A stretch of DNA of 64,000 bases from Akkermansia muciniphila (lineage in GTDB: Bacteria; Verrucomicrobiota; Verrucomicrobiia; Verrucomicrobiales; Akkermansiaceae), in the NCBI RefSeq assembly GCF_002884975.1, contig NZ_PJKB01000001.1, positions 1,140,596-1,204,595 on the forward strand. Direction: 5' to 3'. The translations under genes and the position numbers were made by a program. The notes beneath the pieces are model-generated. The model worked only from the letters and a program-made list of their open reading frames with translations, did not search any database and was not told the origin of the DNA. Below, piece after piece: positions 33,730-42,236 of this stretch (within the stretch, counting starts at the first letter, position 1; each line of letters starts with the position of its first letter).

Positions 33730-34014
33730 ATGAGAAATTACGAAGCTCTTATCGTATTCAACATGAAGGGTACGGAAACCCCCGTTGAGGAGTTGATCAA
33801 TACCGTAGCCGCTACGATGAAGGAAGAAGGCGCCGACATCACCAAGACCGAAAACGCCGGACGCCGTGAATTCGCCTATGAATCCAACCACCTTTCCGCC
33901 GGCCAGTACGTGACCTACACGTTCTCCGCGGAACCTTCCGCCATCAGGACCATCCGCGAACGCCTTCGCCTGAATCCCCAGATTCACCTTCAGTACTACA
34001 AGGTGATCGCCTAA
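33730..34014 (+). CDS. rpsF: 30S ribosomal protein S6
   Basis: S6 binds 16S rRNA together with S18 in the platform of the small subunit. The 94-residue protein has MRNYEALIVFN at its start and FAYESNHLSAGQYVTYTF in the middle. It ends with IRERLRLNPQIHLQYYKV, all typical of S6. It stands alone with its own terminator; ssb, rpsR and rplI, its usual partners, are not next to it. The start at 33730 fits the family N-terminus; an upstream in-frame ATG at 33676 lies inside the leader hairpin region. Confidence 0.95.
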   Translation: MRNYEALIVFNMKGTETPVEELINTVAATMKEEGADITKTENAGRREFAYESNHLSAGQYVTYTFSAEPSAIRTIRERLRLNPQIHLQYYKVIA

Positions 34015-34058
34015 ATCCGGCACATGCGGACGAAGCATCCGCTCCTTGCTTTTTTATT

Positions 34059-34101
34059 AAAAGGACCGCCTCTTTACGGAGGCGGTCCTTTTCTTTTACG
34101 G
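34059..34101 (+). terminator. Terminator after rpsF
   Basis: A perfect 14-bp stem (34059-34072 with 34079-34092) is followed by TTCTTTT, 45 bp after the stop. Confidence 0.92.
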
Positions 34102-34138
34102 GTAATTTACCCCTTCAAAGACGCACACTTGCGACTCT

Positions 34139-35779
34139 TTAATAGACATTGGCCGCTTTTGAGGCGATGTTCCGCAGCAACTGGCGGATGGGGGCAACAG
34201 GAGGCAGATTTTCCACGCCGTATTCCCTGGCAATTTTTTCCATGTGGGGAAAGCTGATCCACGTGCTGCCTTCCTTATCCTCCCAGACGGCAATGCGCAG
34301 GGGCAGTTCCGTGGCGATGCCCGGATTTCCGAGCATCAGGTTGGTGCCCACCTTGGGGGAGCCAAAGATGACCACCTTGGAGGGGGGCATTTCCAGCCCC
34401 GCTTCACGGGCGTTTTTCCCGTGGTCAATCCGGGCAAAGACGGGAATGGATTTTTCCGCCAGAATCTTTTCAATGCGTTCCATGGTTTCATCCACGCCAA
34501 ACACGCTTTCATAAAGATACAGGGAATTGTCATCCAGCTGGCCGGAGCCGAGCTTGGGGTCCAGCGCCCCGGCAATGCGGCGCGCCAGGTTGGTGAGGTC
34601 CACGCCTTCCTTGTTTGCCGTCAGCGTCACGCACACCAGTTCAGAAGGGGCCGTGAATCGGCAGATGTAGGAGGAAAAGCCGGGAACGCCGCCCTTGATG
34701 TCCATCAGGCCCTTGTGGTGCGGGAACTGCCAGCCCGCCATGGCCGGGACGATTTTCCCATTGTCCAGGCGGATGGGCTTGTAAATCATGTCCCGGTGCT
34801 TTTCATCCTTCACCAGGATGGAGCCGGCAAGGCAAATGTCCCAAAAGCTGATTTCCTGCGGAGTGGACCAGATGTCTGAAAAACCGCGCAGGGAGGAGCG
34901 CGCAGGCGGAGGAACGGATTTCACGACACCGTCCTTGACGGCATATCCCGCCGCCGTTTCCGCCGGGTTCACATATCCCACACGGGATTTGAAGAGGGTA
35001 TGCTCGTTGTCATGCTCACGCACGTTATCCTGCTGTACGGCACCCAGGTCCTTGCCGAACATGGTGTGCTGAAGGCCCAGGGGCTGGAACTGGTTTTCCC
35101 GGACAAATTCCTCATAAGGCATGCCCGCCACCGCATCAATGACCATGGACAGGAGAAGGAAGTTCGTGGCGCTCTGCCGCACGTCCGTTCCAGAGGGGAA
35201 TTCCAGGTCATTCAGCCTGACCAGGGAAAGGAGTTCACCCGGATCATAATCCCTCCCCATATCAAACTGGGGGGATTTCCTGTAGTCCGGAATGCCGGAA
35301 GAGTGCTGCAGCAACTGGAGCACGGAGACGTTCTGCCAGGCTTCCGGCAGCCCCGCCACGTAACGGGAAACCTTGTCATGGATGTCCATTTTCCCTCTCT
35401 CCACCAGCTGGAAGGCGGCTATGGCGGCATATCCCTGGGAGATTTCCGCCGCTGGCCACAGGGTATTGGTGGAAGCCAGAAGGCCGGTTTCCGCATTGGA
35501 CACGCCGTACCCGACTACGCGGGGAATGTAGGGAGCCTGGACAATCGCAAGCGTCATGCCGGGAATTTTTTCCTCCTGCATGAAATCATAAATCAACTGA
35601 TCCATGGATTGGCCGAGGTATTCTACCCTGGAATCTCCCCGCCCTTCGGACGGAAGATGAATGGCTGCTGAATCTTGAGTGGACATTTTAGTGGGGGTTT
35701 TGTTTGCAAGTGCGGGGAGGCCGCCCAGCATGCACACGCATGCCAGCATTCCCCCTGTTAACCTGAACGAATTATTCAT
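34139..35779 (-). CDS. Beta-lactamase-fold protein fused to DUF302, catalytic residues lost
   Basis: The 546-residue protein has a signal peptide (about 1-25). A class C beta-lactamase/esterase-like domain spans about 55-415, with LQLLQHSSGIPDY, the PYEEFVRENQFQPLGLQHT segment and GGVPGFSSYICRF. A DUF302 domain lies at about 430-545 (SKVVIFGSPKVGTNLML). Where this family has SxxK the sequence reads E112-I-S-Q115. The YxN position reads A204-T-N206. Both catalytic Ser and Lys and the Tyr are missing, so it is probably not a hydrolase and may bind peptide or sugar. I took the ATG at 35779 because it starts a good signal peptide. No operon partner. Confidence 0.85.
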   Translation of the reverse strand: MNNSFRLTGGMLACVCMLGGLPALANKTPTKMSTQDSAAIHLPSEGRGDSRVEYLGQSMDQLIYDFMQEEKIPGMTLAIVQAPYIPRVVGYGVSNAETGLLASTNTLWPAAEISQGYAAIAAFQLVERGKMDIHDKVSRYVAGLPEAWQNVSVLQLLQHSSGIPDYRKSPQFDMGRDYDPGELLSLVRLNDLEFPSGTDVRQSATNFLLLSMVIDAVAGMPYEEFVRENQFQPLGLQHTMFGKDLGAVQQDNVREHDNEHTLFKSRVGYVNPAETAAGYAVKDGVVKSVPPPARSSLRGFSDIWSTPQEISFWDICLAGSILVKDEKHRDMIYKPIRLDNGKIVPAMAGWQFPHHKGLMDIKGGVPGFSSYICRFTAPSELVCVTLTANKEGVDLTNLARRIAGALDPKLGSGQLDDNSLYLYESVFGVDETMERIEKILAEKSIPVFARIDHGKNAREAGLEMPPSKVVIFGSPKVGTNLMLGNPGIATELPLRIAVWEDKEGSTWISFPHMEKIAREYGVENLPPVAPIRQLLRNIASKAANVY

Positions 35780-35918
35780 GGCGTCTGTTTTATAAGACCC
35801 TATTTCCTGAATATGGTTCATTAACTTGTCATCAGCATTCCCAAAATGCCGCAGAAAAATCCTCCCTGCCTGGCCCCCGGGAAGAGTTCCTCCAGGCCAG
35901 GTTCCCGCAATGGAAGGA

Positions 35919-36527
35919 TTACAAGGATACGAAGTTTTCCAGCAGCTTTACTCCCAGCTTCTGGCTTTTTTCCGGATGAAACTGGGTGGCCACCAGATTG
36001 CCGCGCCTGATGGCGGCGGCAAAACGCACGCCGTACGTGCAGAAGGCGGCCGCCAGGGAGTCATCCTCCGGCCGGGGATAATAGGAGTGCACAAAGTAGA
36101 AGTATGGGTCTTCCCCCATGCCCTTCCAGACGGGATCCGCAGGATTGGAGAGGGTGAGACGGTTCCACCCCATGTGGGGCACCTTGAGTTCCGATTCCGG
36201 GAAACGGACAACGCTCCCCTTGAAGATGCCCAGGCCGGGCACCTGCCCGTCTTCCTCCCCGTTTTCAAAGAGGACCTGGTAACCCACGCAGATGCCCAGG
36301 AACGGCCTGTCCCGTTCTATCCAGGTCCGGATCAGGGGCACCAGCTCCTGGCGGCGCAGCTTTTCCGCGCAGTCTCCAAAGGCTCCTACGCCCGGCAGCA
36401 CCAGATGGGTGACGCCTGCGGCGTCCTCCGGCGTGCGGACCAGATGCCCGTTCACGCCGGCGGCCTCAAAGGTGTTCAGAACGCTGCGGAGGTTGCCCGC
36501 GCCGTAATCAATCACGCCGAGTTTCAT
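35919..36527 (-). CDS. hisH: Imidazole glycerol phosphate synthase subunit HisH
   Basis: HisH is the glutaminase subunit that passes ammonia to HisF in histidine synthesis. The 202-residue protein starts MKLGVIDYGAGNLRSV and has LVLPGVGAFG. The nucleophile elbow is GICVGYQ (Cys80), and the His184/Glu186 dyad lies in QFHPEKS. The start follows hisB by 4 bp, so the two are coupled. hisF is not in the window, and hisA lies 16 kb away. Confidence 0.95.
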   Translation of the reverse strand: MKLGVIDYGAGNLRSVLNTFEAAGVNGHLVRTPEDAAGVTHLVLPGVGAFGDCAEKLRRQELVPLIRTWIERDRPFLGICVGYQVLFENGEEDGQVPGLGIFKGSVVRFPESELKVPHMGWNRLTLSNPADPVWKGMGEDPYFYFVHSYYPRPEDDSLAAAFCTYGVRFAAAIRRGNLVATQFHPEKSQKLGVKLLENFVSL

Positions 36528-36531
36528 GGGC

Positions 36532-37122
36532 TTACAGCATTCCCTTGGTTGAAGGAAGGGTTCCGGCAGCCCTGGGGTCAATGGCGGCAGCCTGGCGCAG
36601 CGCGTGGGCAATACCCTTGAAGATGGATTCCGAAATATGGTGGCCGTCCCTGCCGTAAAGCACTTCCACGTGCAGGTTGCAGCGCAGGTTGTTGGCCAGG
36701 GCACGGCAGAATTCCTCGCAGAGGGTCAGCGGAAAGTTGGGTGCGTCCGGCAGGCCGCCCTCCGGAATGCGGAAGACCACGTACGGACGGTTGCTCAGGT
36801 CCATCACCACGCGCGTCAGGGTTTCATCCATGGGCAGGTAGGAGCAGCCGTAGCGGGCGATTCCCTTCTTGTCCCCCAACGCGTTTTTGATGCATTCCCC
36901 CAGAACAATTCCCACGTCCTCCACCGTGTGGTGGGCGTCCACCTCCAGGTCTCCCCTGGCTTGGAGAGTGAGGTCCGCCAGGGAATGGCGGGCCAGCAAA
37001 TCCAGCATGTGGTCAAAAAACGCATGGCCCGTGGCGACAGCGGCACATCCCGTGCCGTCCAGGTTCAGTTCCATGCTGATGTCCGTTTCACCGGTGACCC
37101 GTTTGCAAGAAGCGTTCCTCAT
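36532..37122 (-). CDS. hisB: Imidazoleglycerol-phosphate dehydratase
   Basis: This histidine-pathway enzyme converts imidazole glycerol phosphate to imidazole acetol phosphate. The 196-residue monofunctional form has [33 protein letters not shown] and [13 protein letters not shown], which carry the manganese-binding histidines. There is no N-terminal histidinol phosphatase domain. It heads hisB-hisH. The 288 bp upstream show no further gene that I can support. Confidence 0.95.
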   Translation of the reverse strand: MRNASCKRVTGETDISMELNLDGTGCAAVATGHAFFDHMLDLLARHSLADLTLQARGDLEVDAHHTVEDVGIVLGECIKNALGDKKGIARYGCSYLPMDETLTRVVMDLSNRPYVVFRIPEGGLPDAPNFPLTLCEEFCRALANNLRCNLHVEVLYGRDGHHISESIFKGIAHALRQAAAIDPRAAGTLPSTKGML

Positions 37123-37410
37123 GCGACTCTTCTATACCGAAGCCGCTACGGAAGAAAGCAGGAAATACCCCATGGGGAAAGATTTGCCCCCTTTTCCTTC
37201 AAAAAACTGCGTGGCGCGGTAAAAAGACCATGCAGCCGGAACCCCGCCGCCAGAAAAAATCCCGGGAGCCTTTTATATCAACCAACGCGGGGTGAATGGA
37301 CTGGTACAGCCTGACGGACAGAACGGATTCAGTCTTTACTTGTTCCATCCTGTCCGTGAAGATTATTTCTCCAGGATTCCCGGAGGGCCTTTTCTGCGGA
37401 AAAAGCCGGG

Positions 37411-38637
37411 TTATTTTTTCTTGGCCTTGGCAGCGGCGGCACGCTCCTCCTGGCGCTTCTTGTCCCGGTCTTCACGGGCTTTGCGCGCGGCTTCCGCGCG
37501 TTCCGCGCGTTCACGGGCACGTTGCTCCTGCAGGCCCACGCGCACCGTTTCCGTCAGTTCCTCATAGTATTCCCGGGGAACCTGCGCGGTGCGGACATCC
37601 GCCAGGGCCTCCATGGCCTCGTCAAATTTTTTCTCGTCACACAGGGTCCAGGCCTTTTCCAGAGCGGCGGAACCGGCTCCTTTTTCCGGTTCCTGGTTTT
37701 TCAGGCGTTCCGCATCCGTAGCGGCCACCAGCTTGACATCCCTCATGGCTTCCAGGGAACCCGCAGTAGGTTCATACCAGCGGTCCCCGCGTTCCTTGAC
37801 CTTCTTGCGGTAGGCCCGGTACACTTCCGTGAGCTGGTTTTCGCGCTCGCGGATGGCGGTTTGCCTTTTTTGGAAAGCATCCATCAGGAGCTGGCGCTGT
37901 TCCTTCGTCAGCTTGGGGTCCCCGCGGCGCTTTTCCTCTTCTTTTCTCAAGATTTCACGTTCCTTTTCCAGAGACTTTTCCTTGGCGGCGATCATGACCT
38001 CCAGCTTGCGGTTGAGCTGGCTGGCGATTCTGGAAGCGTCCGGATAGGCGTCCGCCAGGGCGGCGGAGCCGGGGTAGCCGTCACGCATGCGGTCATACAC
38101 GGCCATGGCCTGGTAGGGATTGCGGACGGCAAGCGCCTTGAAGCGCTTCAGCAGTTTGTTGGCCTCATGGTCGTACTTGGTGCGTACGGTGACTTCCGCC
38201 TCCTCCTTGGCTTCCTGCGCGGCCTGGGCGCCTTCCACCAGCTTCTTTTCCTCCAGCAGAACCACCACCCTGGCCCGGGCCTTCACGGCGGCGTCATGGG
38301 CAAGCCCCTGGGGGTTCTTCTTAATGACCTTGTCCAGATCAGCCACGGCGTTTTCCAGCTCCTTGGCATTCATGGCTTCCGGCTTGGCGTACGTCTTGGT
38401 GATCTTGGCGGACTCCAGTTCATCCGGAGTCGCCTTCCTGATGGATTCAATCAGTTCCCTCTTGATGGTCAGGGAATCCTTGATCCCTCCGGCTACGGGA
38501 ACCAGGAGGCTCACGCTTTCCGGGGTTTCCACCTCCACGGAGCAATCCTTGTAAATGGTTCCATCCTTGAGTTTTACTTCATCCGCCGCAGCGAGCGGAA
38601 CGAGTGCGGCCAGCGCCAACATGAGGGACTTGTTCAT
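37411..38637 (-). CDS. Exported coiled-coil protein of unknown function
   Basis: A signal peptide (about 1-18, LAALVPLAAA) is followed by a short beta-rich segment (DEVKLKDGTIYKDCSVEV) like those in exported proteins that report component properties. Long Lys/Glu/Arg-rich helical segments then run from about 100 to 300. A helical repeat follows near 320-380 (CDEKKFDEAMEALADVRTAQ), and the highly basic Arg/Ala/Lys tail ends AAAAKAKKK. The ATG at 38637 is chosen because it starts the signal peptide. No enzyme motif is seen. It lies alone. Confidence 0.72.
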   Translation of the reverse strand: MNKSLMLALAALVPLAAADEVKLKDGTIYKDCSVEVETPESVSLLVPVAGGIKDSLTIKRELIESIRKATPDELESAKITKTYAKPEAMNAKELENAVADLDKVIKKNPQGLAHDAAVKARARVVVLLEEKKLVEGAQAAQEAKEEAEVTVRTKYDHEANKLLKRFKALAVRNPYQAMAVYDRMRDGYPGSAALADAYPDASRIASQLNRKLEVMIAAKEKSLEKEREILRKEEEKRRGDPKLTKEQRQLLMDAFQKRQTAIRERENQLTEVYRAYRKKVKERGDRWYEPTAGSLEAMRDVKLVAATDAERLKNQEPEKGAGSAALEKAWTLCDEKKFDEAMEALADVRTAQVPREYYEELTETVRVGLQEQRARERAERAEAARKAREDRDKKRQEERAAAAKAKKK

Positions 38638-38711
38638 AAATCTAAGGCTTTTTCCAAATTGATCTGACGAGTACTTATCCTGCACTTTACCAGAAGACGC
38701 CATCTTGGCGA

Positions 38712-38748
38712 CAAAAAAAAGCCCGGAGCCGTAAAAACGGTTCCGGGC
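38712..38748 (-). terminator. Terminator after rplY
   Basis: An 11-bp stem with one G-U pair (38721-38731 with 38738-38748) is followed on the minus strand by a U-run from the A-run at 38712-38720. Confidence 0.88.
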
Positions 38749-38776
38749 CCTGAGAGATAAAATCAGGCCGTCAGGC

Positions 38777-39382
38777 TTACTTGGCAGCGGGAGCTTCTTC
38801 AGCAGCCGGAGCGGCTTCCTCCGTGGAAACGCGGGGGGCTTCCACGATGGCCACGATCACGTCGCCGGCCAGTTCCGTGTTCACGCCGGAGGGCAGCTTG
38901 AGATCGGCAATGCGGAGGGTTTCACCCAGCTTCAGGCCGGAGATGTCAGCCGTGATGGCTTCAGGCAGGTTTTTCACCTGGCAGATGATGGCCAGTTCAT
39001 GAATGGTCTGGTCCAGCACGCCGCCCAGGGCCACGCCGGCAGCTTCACCTTCCAGAATGACGGGAACGATGGAGTGGATGACCGTGGTATCGGTAACGGC
39101 CTGGAAGTCCACATGCACGCAGGAGTTGGTGATGGGGTTGTGCTGCACTTCCTTGAGAAGAGCCTTCACGATCTTGCCGTCGATGTCCAGAGCCACCAGA
39201 ATGTGTTCGGAAACGGCGGAAGCCAGCATGCGGGAGAATTCGCGGGCGTCAACCTGTACATTGACGTTGTCAAAACCGGGACCGTAAACCACGCCGGGGA
39301 CCAGGCCCTGGCTGCGGAGTTGCTTCAGATTACCGGAGCCGCAGGCTCTCGTTTCGGCCTTGAGGGAATGGGATGTAGCCAT
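38777..39382 (-). CDS. rplY: 50S ribosomal protein L25/general stress protein Ctc
   Basis: L25 binds 5S rRNA. The Ctc form adds a C-terminal beta domain. The 201-residue protein has GNLKQLRSQGLVPGVVYGPG at the N-terminus, KEVQHNPITNSCVHVDFQ in the middle, and the second domain LKLPSGVNTELAGDVIVAIV. An Ala/Glu-rich tail follows. It lies downstream of prs on the same strand with 62 bp or more of untranslated sequence on each side of a hairpin. The prs-rplY pairing is common in bacteria, often followed by pth, which is absent here. Confidence 0.94.
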   Translation of the reverse strand: MATSHSLKAETRACGSGNLKQLRSQGLVPGVVYGPGFDNVNVQVDAREFSRMLASAVSEHILVALDIDGKIVKALLKEVQHNPITNSCVHVDFQAVTDTTVIHSIVPVILEGEAAGVALGGVLDQTIHELAIICQVKNLPEAITADISGLKLGETLRIADLKLPSGVNTELAGDVIVAIVEAPRVSTEEAAPAAEEAPAAK

Positions 39383-39428
39383 GTCTTATAGAGGCAATAT
39401 TGAGTGTTGATTGATAATGTTTCCTAAT

Positions 39429-39467
39429 CGGGTTCAGGCAGAGGCCCCGCCGGGATTTCTGAACCCG
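39429..39467 (-). promoter_or_regulatory. Inverted repeat between prs and rplY
   Basis: A perfect 9-bp stem (39429-39437 with 39459-39467) with a GC-rich 21-nt loop lies midway between the genes. The sequence after it on the minus strand is not U-rich, so an rplY leader element or an RNA-processing site is as likely as a terminator. Confidence 0.4.
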
Positions 39468-39515
39468 CGTAAACCGATACTCAGGTCAGGGCGCAGGACT
39501 CTGCACTAAAATTGT

Positions 39516-40445
39516 CTAAATGTCAAACAATGATGATACGGATTCTCCGTCATGAATGCGCCGCACGGCATGGCCCAGCAGGTCTCCCACGCTGATGCAG
39601 TCCACCTTGGGGCCATGGGCCATGGGAACAGTGTCTGACGTGAGAACGCGTTCAATGCAGGAGCCGGCAATGCGCTCGCGAGCCATGTCTCCCAGCACGC
39701 CGTGGGAAACGCAGGCAAACACGCGCTGTGCGCCGCGTTCCTTCAGGATGTTGGCCGCGGCGCACAGGGTGCCGGCGGTTTCCGTCATGTCGTCAATGAG
39801 GACGGCGTCACGGCCTTCCACGTCACCGATGACGTTCATGGCTTCCACATGGGTGGCGTTGACACGGTGCTTGGCTACAATGGCCAGTTCCGCGCCCAGG
39901 GCGTCCGAATAGGCGCGGGCCATTTTCACGCCGCCTACGTCCGGAGAGACGACAACGAGCTTCTGGAGGTCCTTGACATAGTTCTCGCGCAGGTGGCGGA
40001 TCAAGACGGGAGCGGCGTAAAGGTGGTCCACCGGAATATCAAAGAAACCCTGGATCTGGGCTGCGTGCAGGTCCATGGTGAGCACGCGGTCCACGCCGGC
40101 GGCGGTGAGGAGGTTGGCCACCAGCTTGGCGGTAATGGGAACGCGGGGCTGGTCCTTGCGGTCCTGCCGGGCGTACCCGAAGAAGGGCACCACCGCGGTG
40201 ATGCGTCCGGCGCTGGCGCGGCGGGCGGCGTCCACCATCACGCACAATTCCATAATATTATGGTTGGTGGGGGGGCAGGTGGGCTGGATGAGAAAGACAT
40301 CCTTGCCGCGGATGTTTTCATTTATCTTTACAAAACTTTCCCCATCGGGGAAAGTGTTCACCGTGACGTCCGTCAACTGAATGCCTACGCTTTGCGAAAT
40401 GCGTTCCGCAAGTTCTCTGTGTGCTGTACCGCTGATAATCTTCAT
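39516..40445 (-). CDS. prs: Ribose-phosphate pyrophosphokinase
   Basis: PRPP synthase makes phosphoribosyl pyrophosphate from ribose 5-phosphate and ATP for nucleotide, histidine and tryptophan synthesis. The 309-residue protein has MKIISGTAHRELAERI at the start, the PFFGYARQDRKDQPR loop, TMDLHAAQIQGFF, VVSPDVGGVKMAR, and the PRPP-binding VLIDDMTETAGTL. The ATG at 40445 matches the family N-terminus; in-frame extension upstream would overlap the divergent exosortase gene. Confidence 0.96.
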   Translation of the reverse strand: MKIISGTAHRELAERISQSVGIQLTDVTVNTFPDGESFVKINENIRGKDVFLIQPTCPPTNHNIMELCVMVDAARRASAGRITAVVPFFGYARQDRKDQPRVPITAKLVANLLTAAGVDRVLTMDLHAAQIQGFFDIPVDHLYAAPVLIRHLRENYVKDLQKLVVVSPDVGGVKMARAYSDALGAELAIVAKHRVNATHVEAMNVIGDVEGRDAVLIDDMTETAGTLCAAANILKERGAQRVFACVSHGVLGDMARERIAGSCIERVLTSDTVPMAHGPKVDCISVGDLLGHAVRRIHDGESVSSLFDI

Positions 40446-40527
40446 ACCGGAAACTGAAAAGCGGACGCATTCTGAACACAGGTCCACATAATCGCAATAC
40501 TTAATTCTCACAATTTGATTTTTCTCC

Positions 40528-41478
40528 ATGATGGGTTCATCCGCTCCAGATGCAAAAGAGAGATTTCTAACCGTTCCCATGGCCGCCGTCCTGGCCGCCT
40601 GCGCCATTCTGCTGGCGTGGTCCTACCTGGCGTTTCCGGAATTCGGCTCCTCCGGGAATGCCAACAGCATCCAGTGGCTCATTTCCTCCTGGAACAAGCA
40701 GACGGATTATGAACACGGCTGGCTGGTGGTTCCCATCATCGCCTTCATGCTGTACCACGCCAGGAATAAGGTAGCGGAAGCTGCCAGGCGCATCGACTGG
40801 CGCGGACTGGTTCTTTTCATCCCGGCGTGCCTGCTGCTGGCCCTCTCCTACCGTGTGGGGCAGCCCCGCGTGGCCGCGGGCGCGCTGCCCCTGATCCTGC
40901 TGGGAGGCGCCTGGTATCTTGCCGGGCCGCAGGTAGCCAGGCTGCTCGCCTTCCCCCTGCTCTTTTTCTGGCTGTGCATTCCCCTGCCCTCCTTCCAGCA
41001 GGCCACGGTGGAGCTGCAAATCGTCGCCACGGAGCTGGGGCACCTGGGGGCGACCCTCTTCGGAGTGGATACGTACCTGCAAGGCACCAACATCCGCTCC
41101 ACCGGAGGCCACTGGGACGCCTTTAATATTTCAGGGGGATGCAGCGGCATGCGCTCCCTGATGGCCCTGCTCATGCTGTCCGCCGCGTGGGCCTACCTGT
41201 CCGACCTGAAGTTCTGGAAGAAATGCGTGCTTTTCCTCAGCGCCATTCCCCTGGCCGTCATCGGCAACGGCGTCCGCATCACCAGCATTGTGGTGCTGGC
41301 GGAATACGGAGACCCCGGGTTTGCGGCTAAAACCTGGCACGACTGGTCCGGCCTGCTGTTTTTCTTCCCCATCTGCCTGGCAGGTCTGGCGGCCGTCCAC
41401 TCCCTGCTGGCCGGGGAGCTGATCTGGAAGCCGTCCCGGCGCAAAAAGCTGGTTGTTAAAATGAACAAGTCCCACTAA
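40528..41478 (+). CDS. Exosortase
   Basis: Exosortases are integral-membrane transpeptidases that recognise and process C-terminal PEP-type sorting signals. The 316-residue protein has about eight helices and the complete catalytic set: Cys205 in ISGGCSGMRSL, Arg250 in NGVRI and His271 in HDWSG. It is followed 14 bp later by the EpsI-like gene, the usual partner. Two proteins in the window (47416-48114 and 59291-60286) carry matching PEP C-termini. No exopolysaccharide cluster surrounds it, unlike many exosortase loci. The start could be either of two adjacent ATGs. Confidence 0.93.
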   Translation: MMGSSAPDAKERFLTVPMAAVLAACAILLAWSYLAFPEFGSSGNANSIQWLISSWNKQTDYEHGWLVVPIIAFMLYHARNKVAEAARRIDWRGLVLFIPACLLLALSYRVGQPRVAAGALPLILLGGAWYLAGPQVARLLAFPLLFFWLCIPLPSFQQATVELQIVATELGHLGATLFGVDTYLQGTNIRSTGGHWDAFNISGGCSGMRSLMALLMLSAAWAYLSDLKFWKKCVLFLSAIPLAVIGNGVRITSIVVLAEYGDPGFAAKTWHDWSGLLFFFPICLAGLAAVHSLLAGELIWKPSRRKKLVVKMNKSH

Positions 41479-41492
41479 GCGTTTCCGCCGCC

Positions 41493-42215
41493 ATGAACAT
41501 TAAAACGCTCAAGATTCTTATCCCCCCCTTTCTCCTGGCCGTCATGCTCGGCGGCATCTACCTGATGCCGCGCAAGGGGGAGGTGCAGGATTCATCCATC
41601 AGCATGAACCTTCCCACCGGCATGAGTCCGGACGGCTGGCACGGCATGCGCCGGCAGGAGTCTGAACAGGAGCGGGACATTCTGGCCCCGGACACGGAAT
41701 TTTCCAAGGCGGACTACGTGCAGGAAATCCCCATCAGCCTGGACGCCCCGGAAACCGCGCCCGTGATGTGCCGGGTCTCCATCGTTAAATCCGGCCATGA
41801 CCTGAACAACTCCATCCACCGTCCGGAACGCTGCCTCCCGGCCCAGGGCCATTTCAACCTGACGGGCACCACGGTGGAGGTGCCCGTGGAAGGCCACGGA
41901 ACCATCAGGATGACCAAGCTGAAATCCCAGCAGAATATCACTCCGGACGAGCCGCAGCCCGTCATTCTGGACAGCATGCATTATTACGTCTTCATCGGCC
42001 ACCGCCACATGACGGAAGACCACCTTGCCCGCACCCTGATGGATATGAAGGACAGGGTCCTGTACGGCGAGGACCAGCGCTGGTGCTACTTCCAGATATC
42101 CACCGCATACGGGGATAAGATCAAGGTGCCGGAGGAGGAAGCCCGGAAACAGACGGAACGCCTCATCAGCCAGCTTCTTTCCCAGCTGGTCAAGTGGAAT
42201 GAACTGGGCATGTAG
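41493..42215 (+). CDS. EpsI-family exosortase-associated protein
   Basis: The 240-residue protein has an N-terminal membrane anchor (about 8-24). The periplasmic domain carries the EpsI mark HRPERCLPAQGH (about 108-119), a segment with RMTKLKSQQNI, and the YVFIGHRHMTEDHLARTLMD region. EpsI domains occur either fused to the C-terminus of exosortases or beside them and are needed for their function; the exact biochemical role is not settled. It forms a two-gene unit with the exosortase. Confidence 0.88.
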   Translation: MNIKTLKILIPPFLLAVMLGGIYLMPRKGEVQDSSISMNLPTGMSPDGWHGMRRQESEQERDILAPDTEFSKADYVQEIPISLDAPETAPVMCRVSIVKSGHDLNNSIHRPERCLPAQGHFNLTGTTVEVPVEGHGTIRMTKLKSQQNITPDEPQPVILDSMHYYVFIGHRHMTEDHLARTLMDMKDRVLYGEDQRWCYFQISTAYGDKIKVPEEEARKQTERLISQLLSQLVKWNELGM

Positions 42216-42236
42216 CGCATGCCCGGCCTGCGGCGG

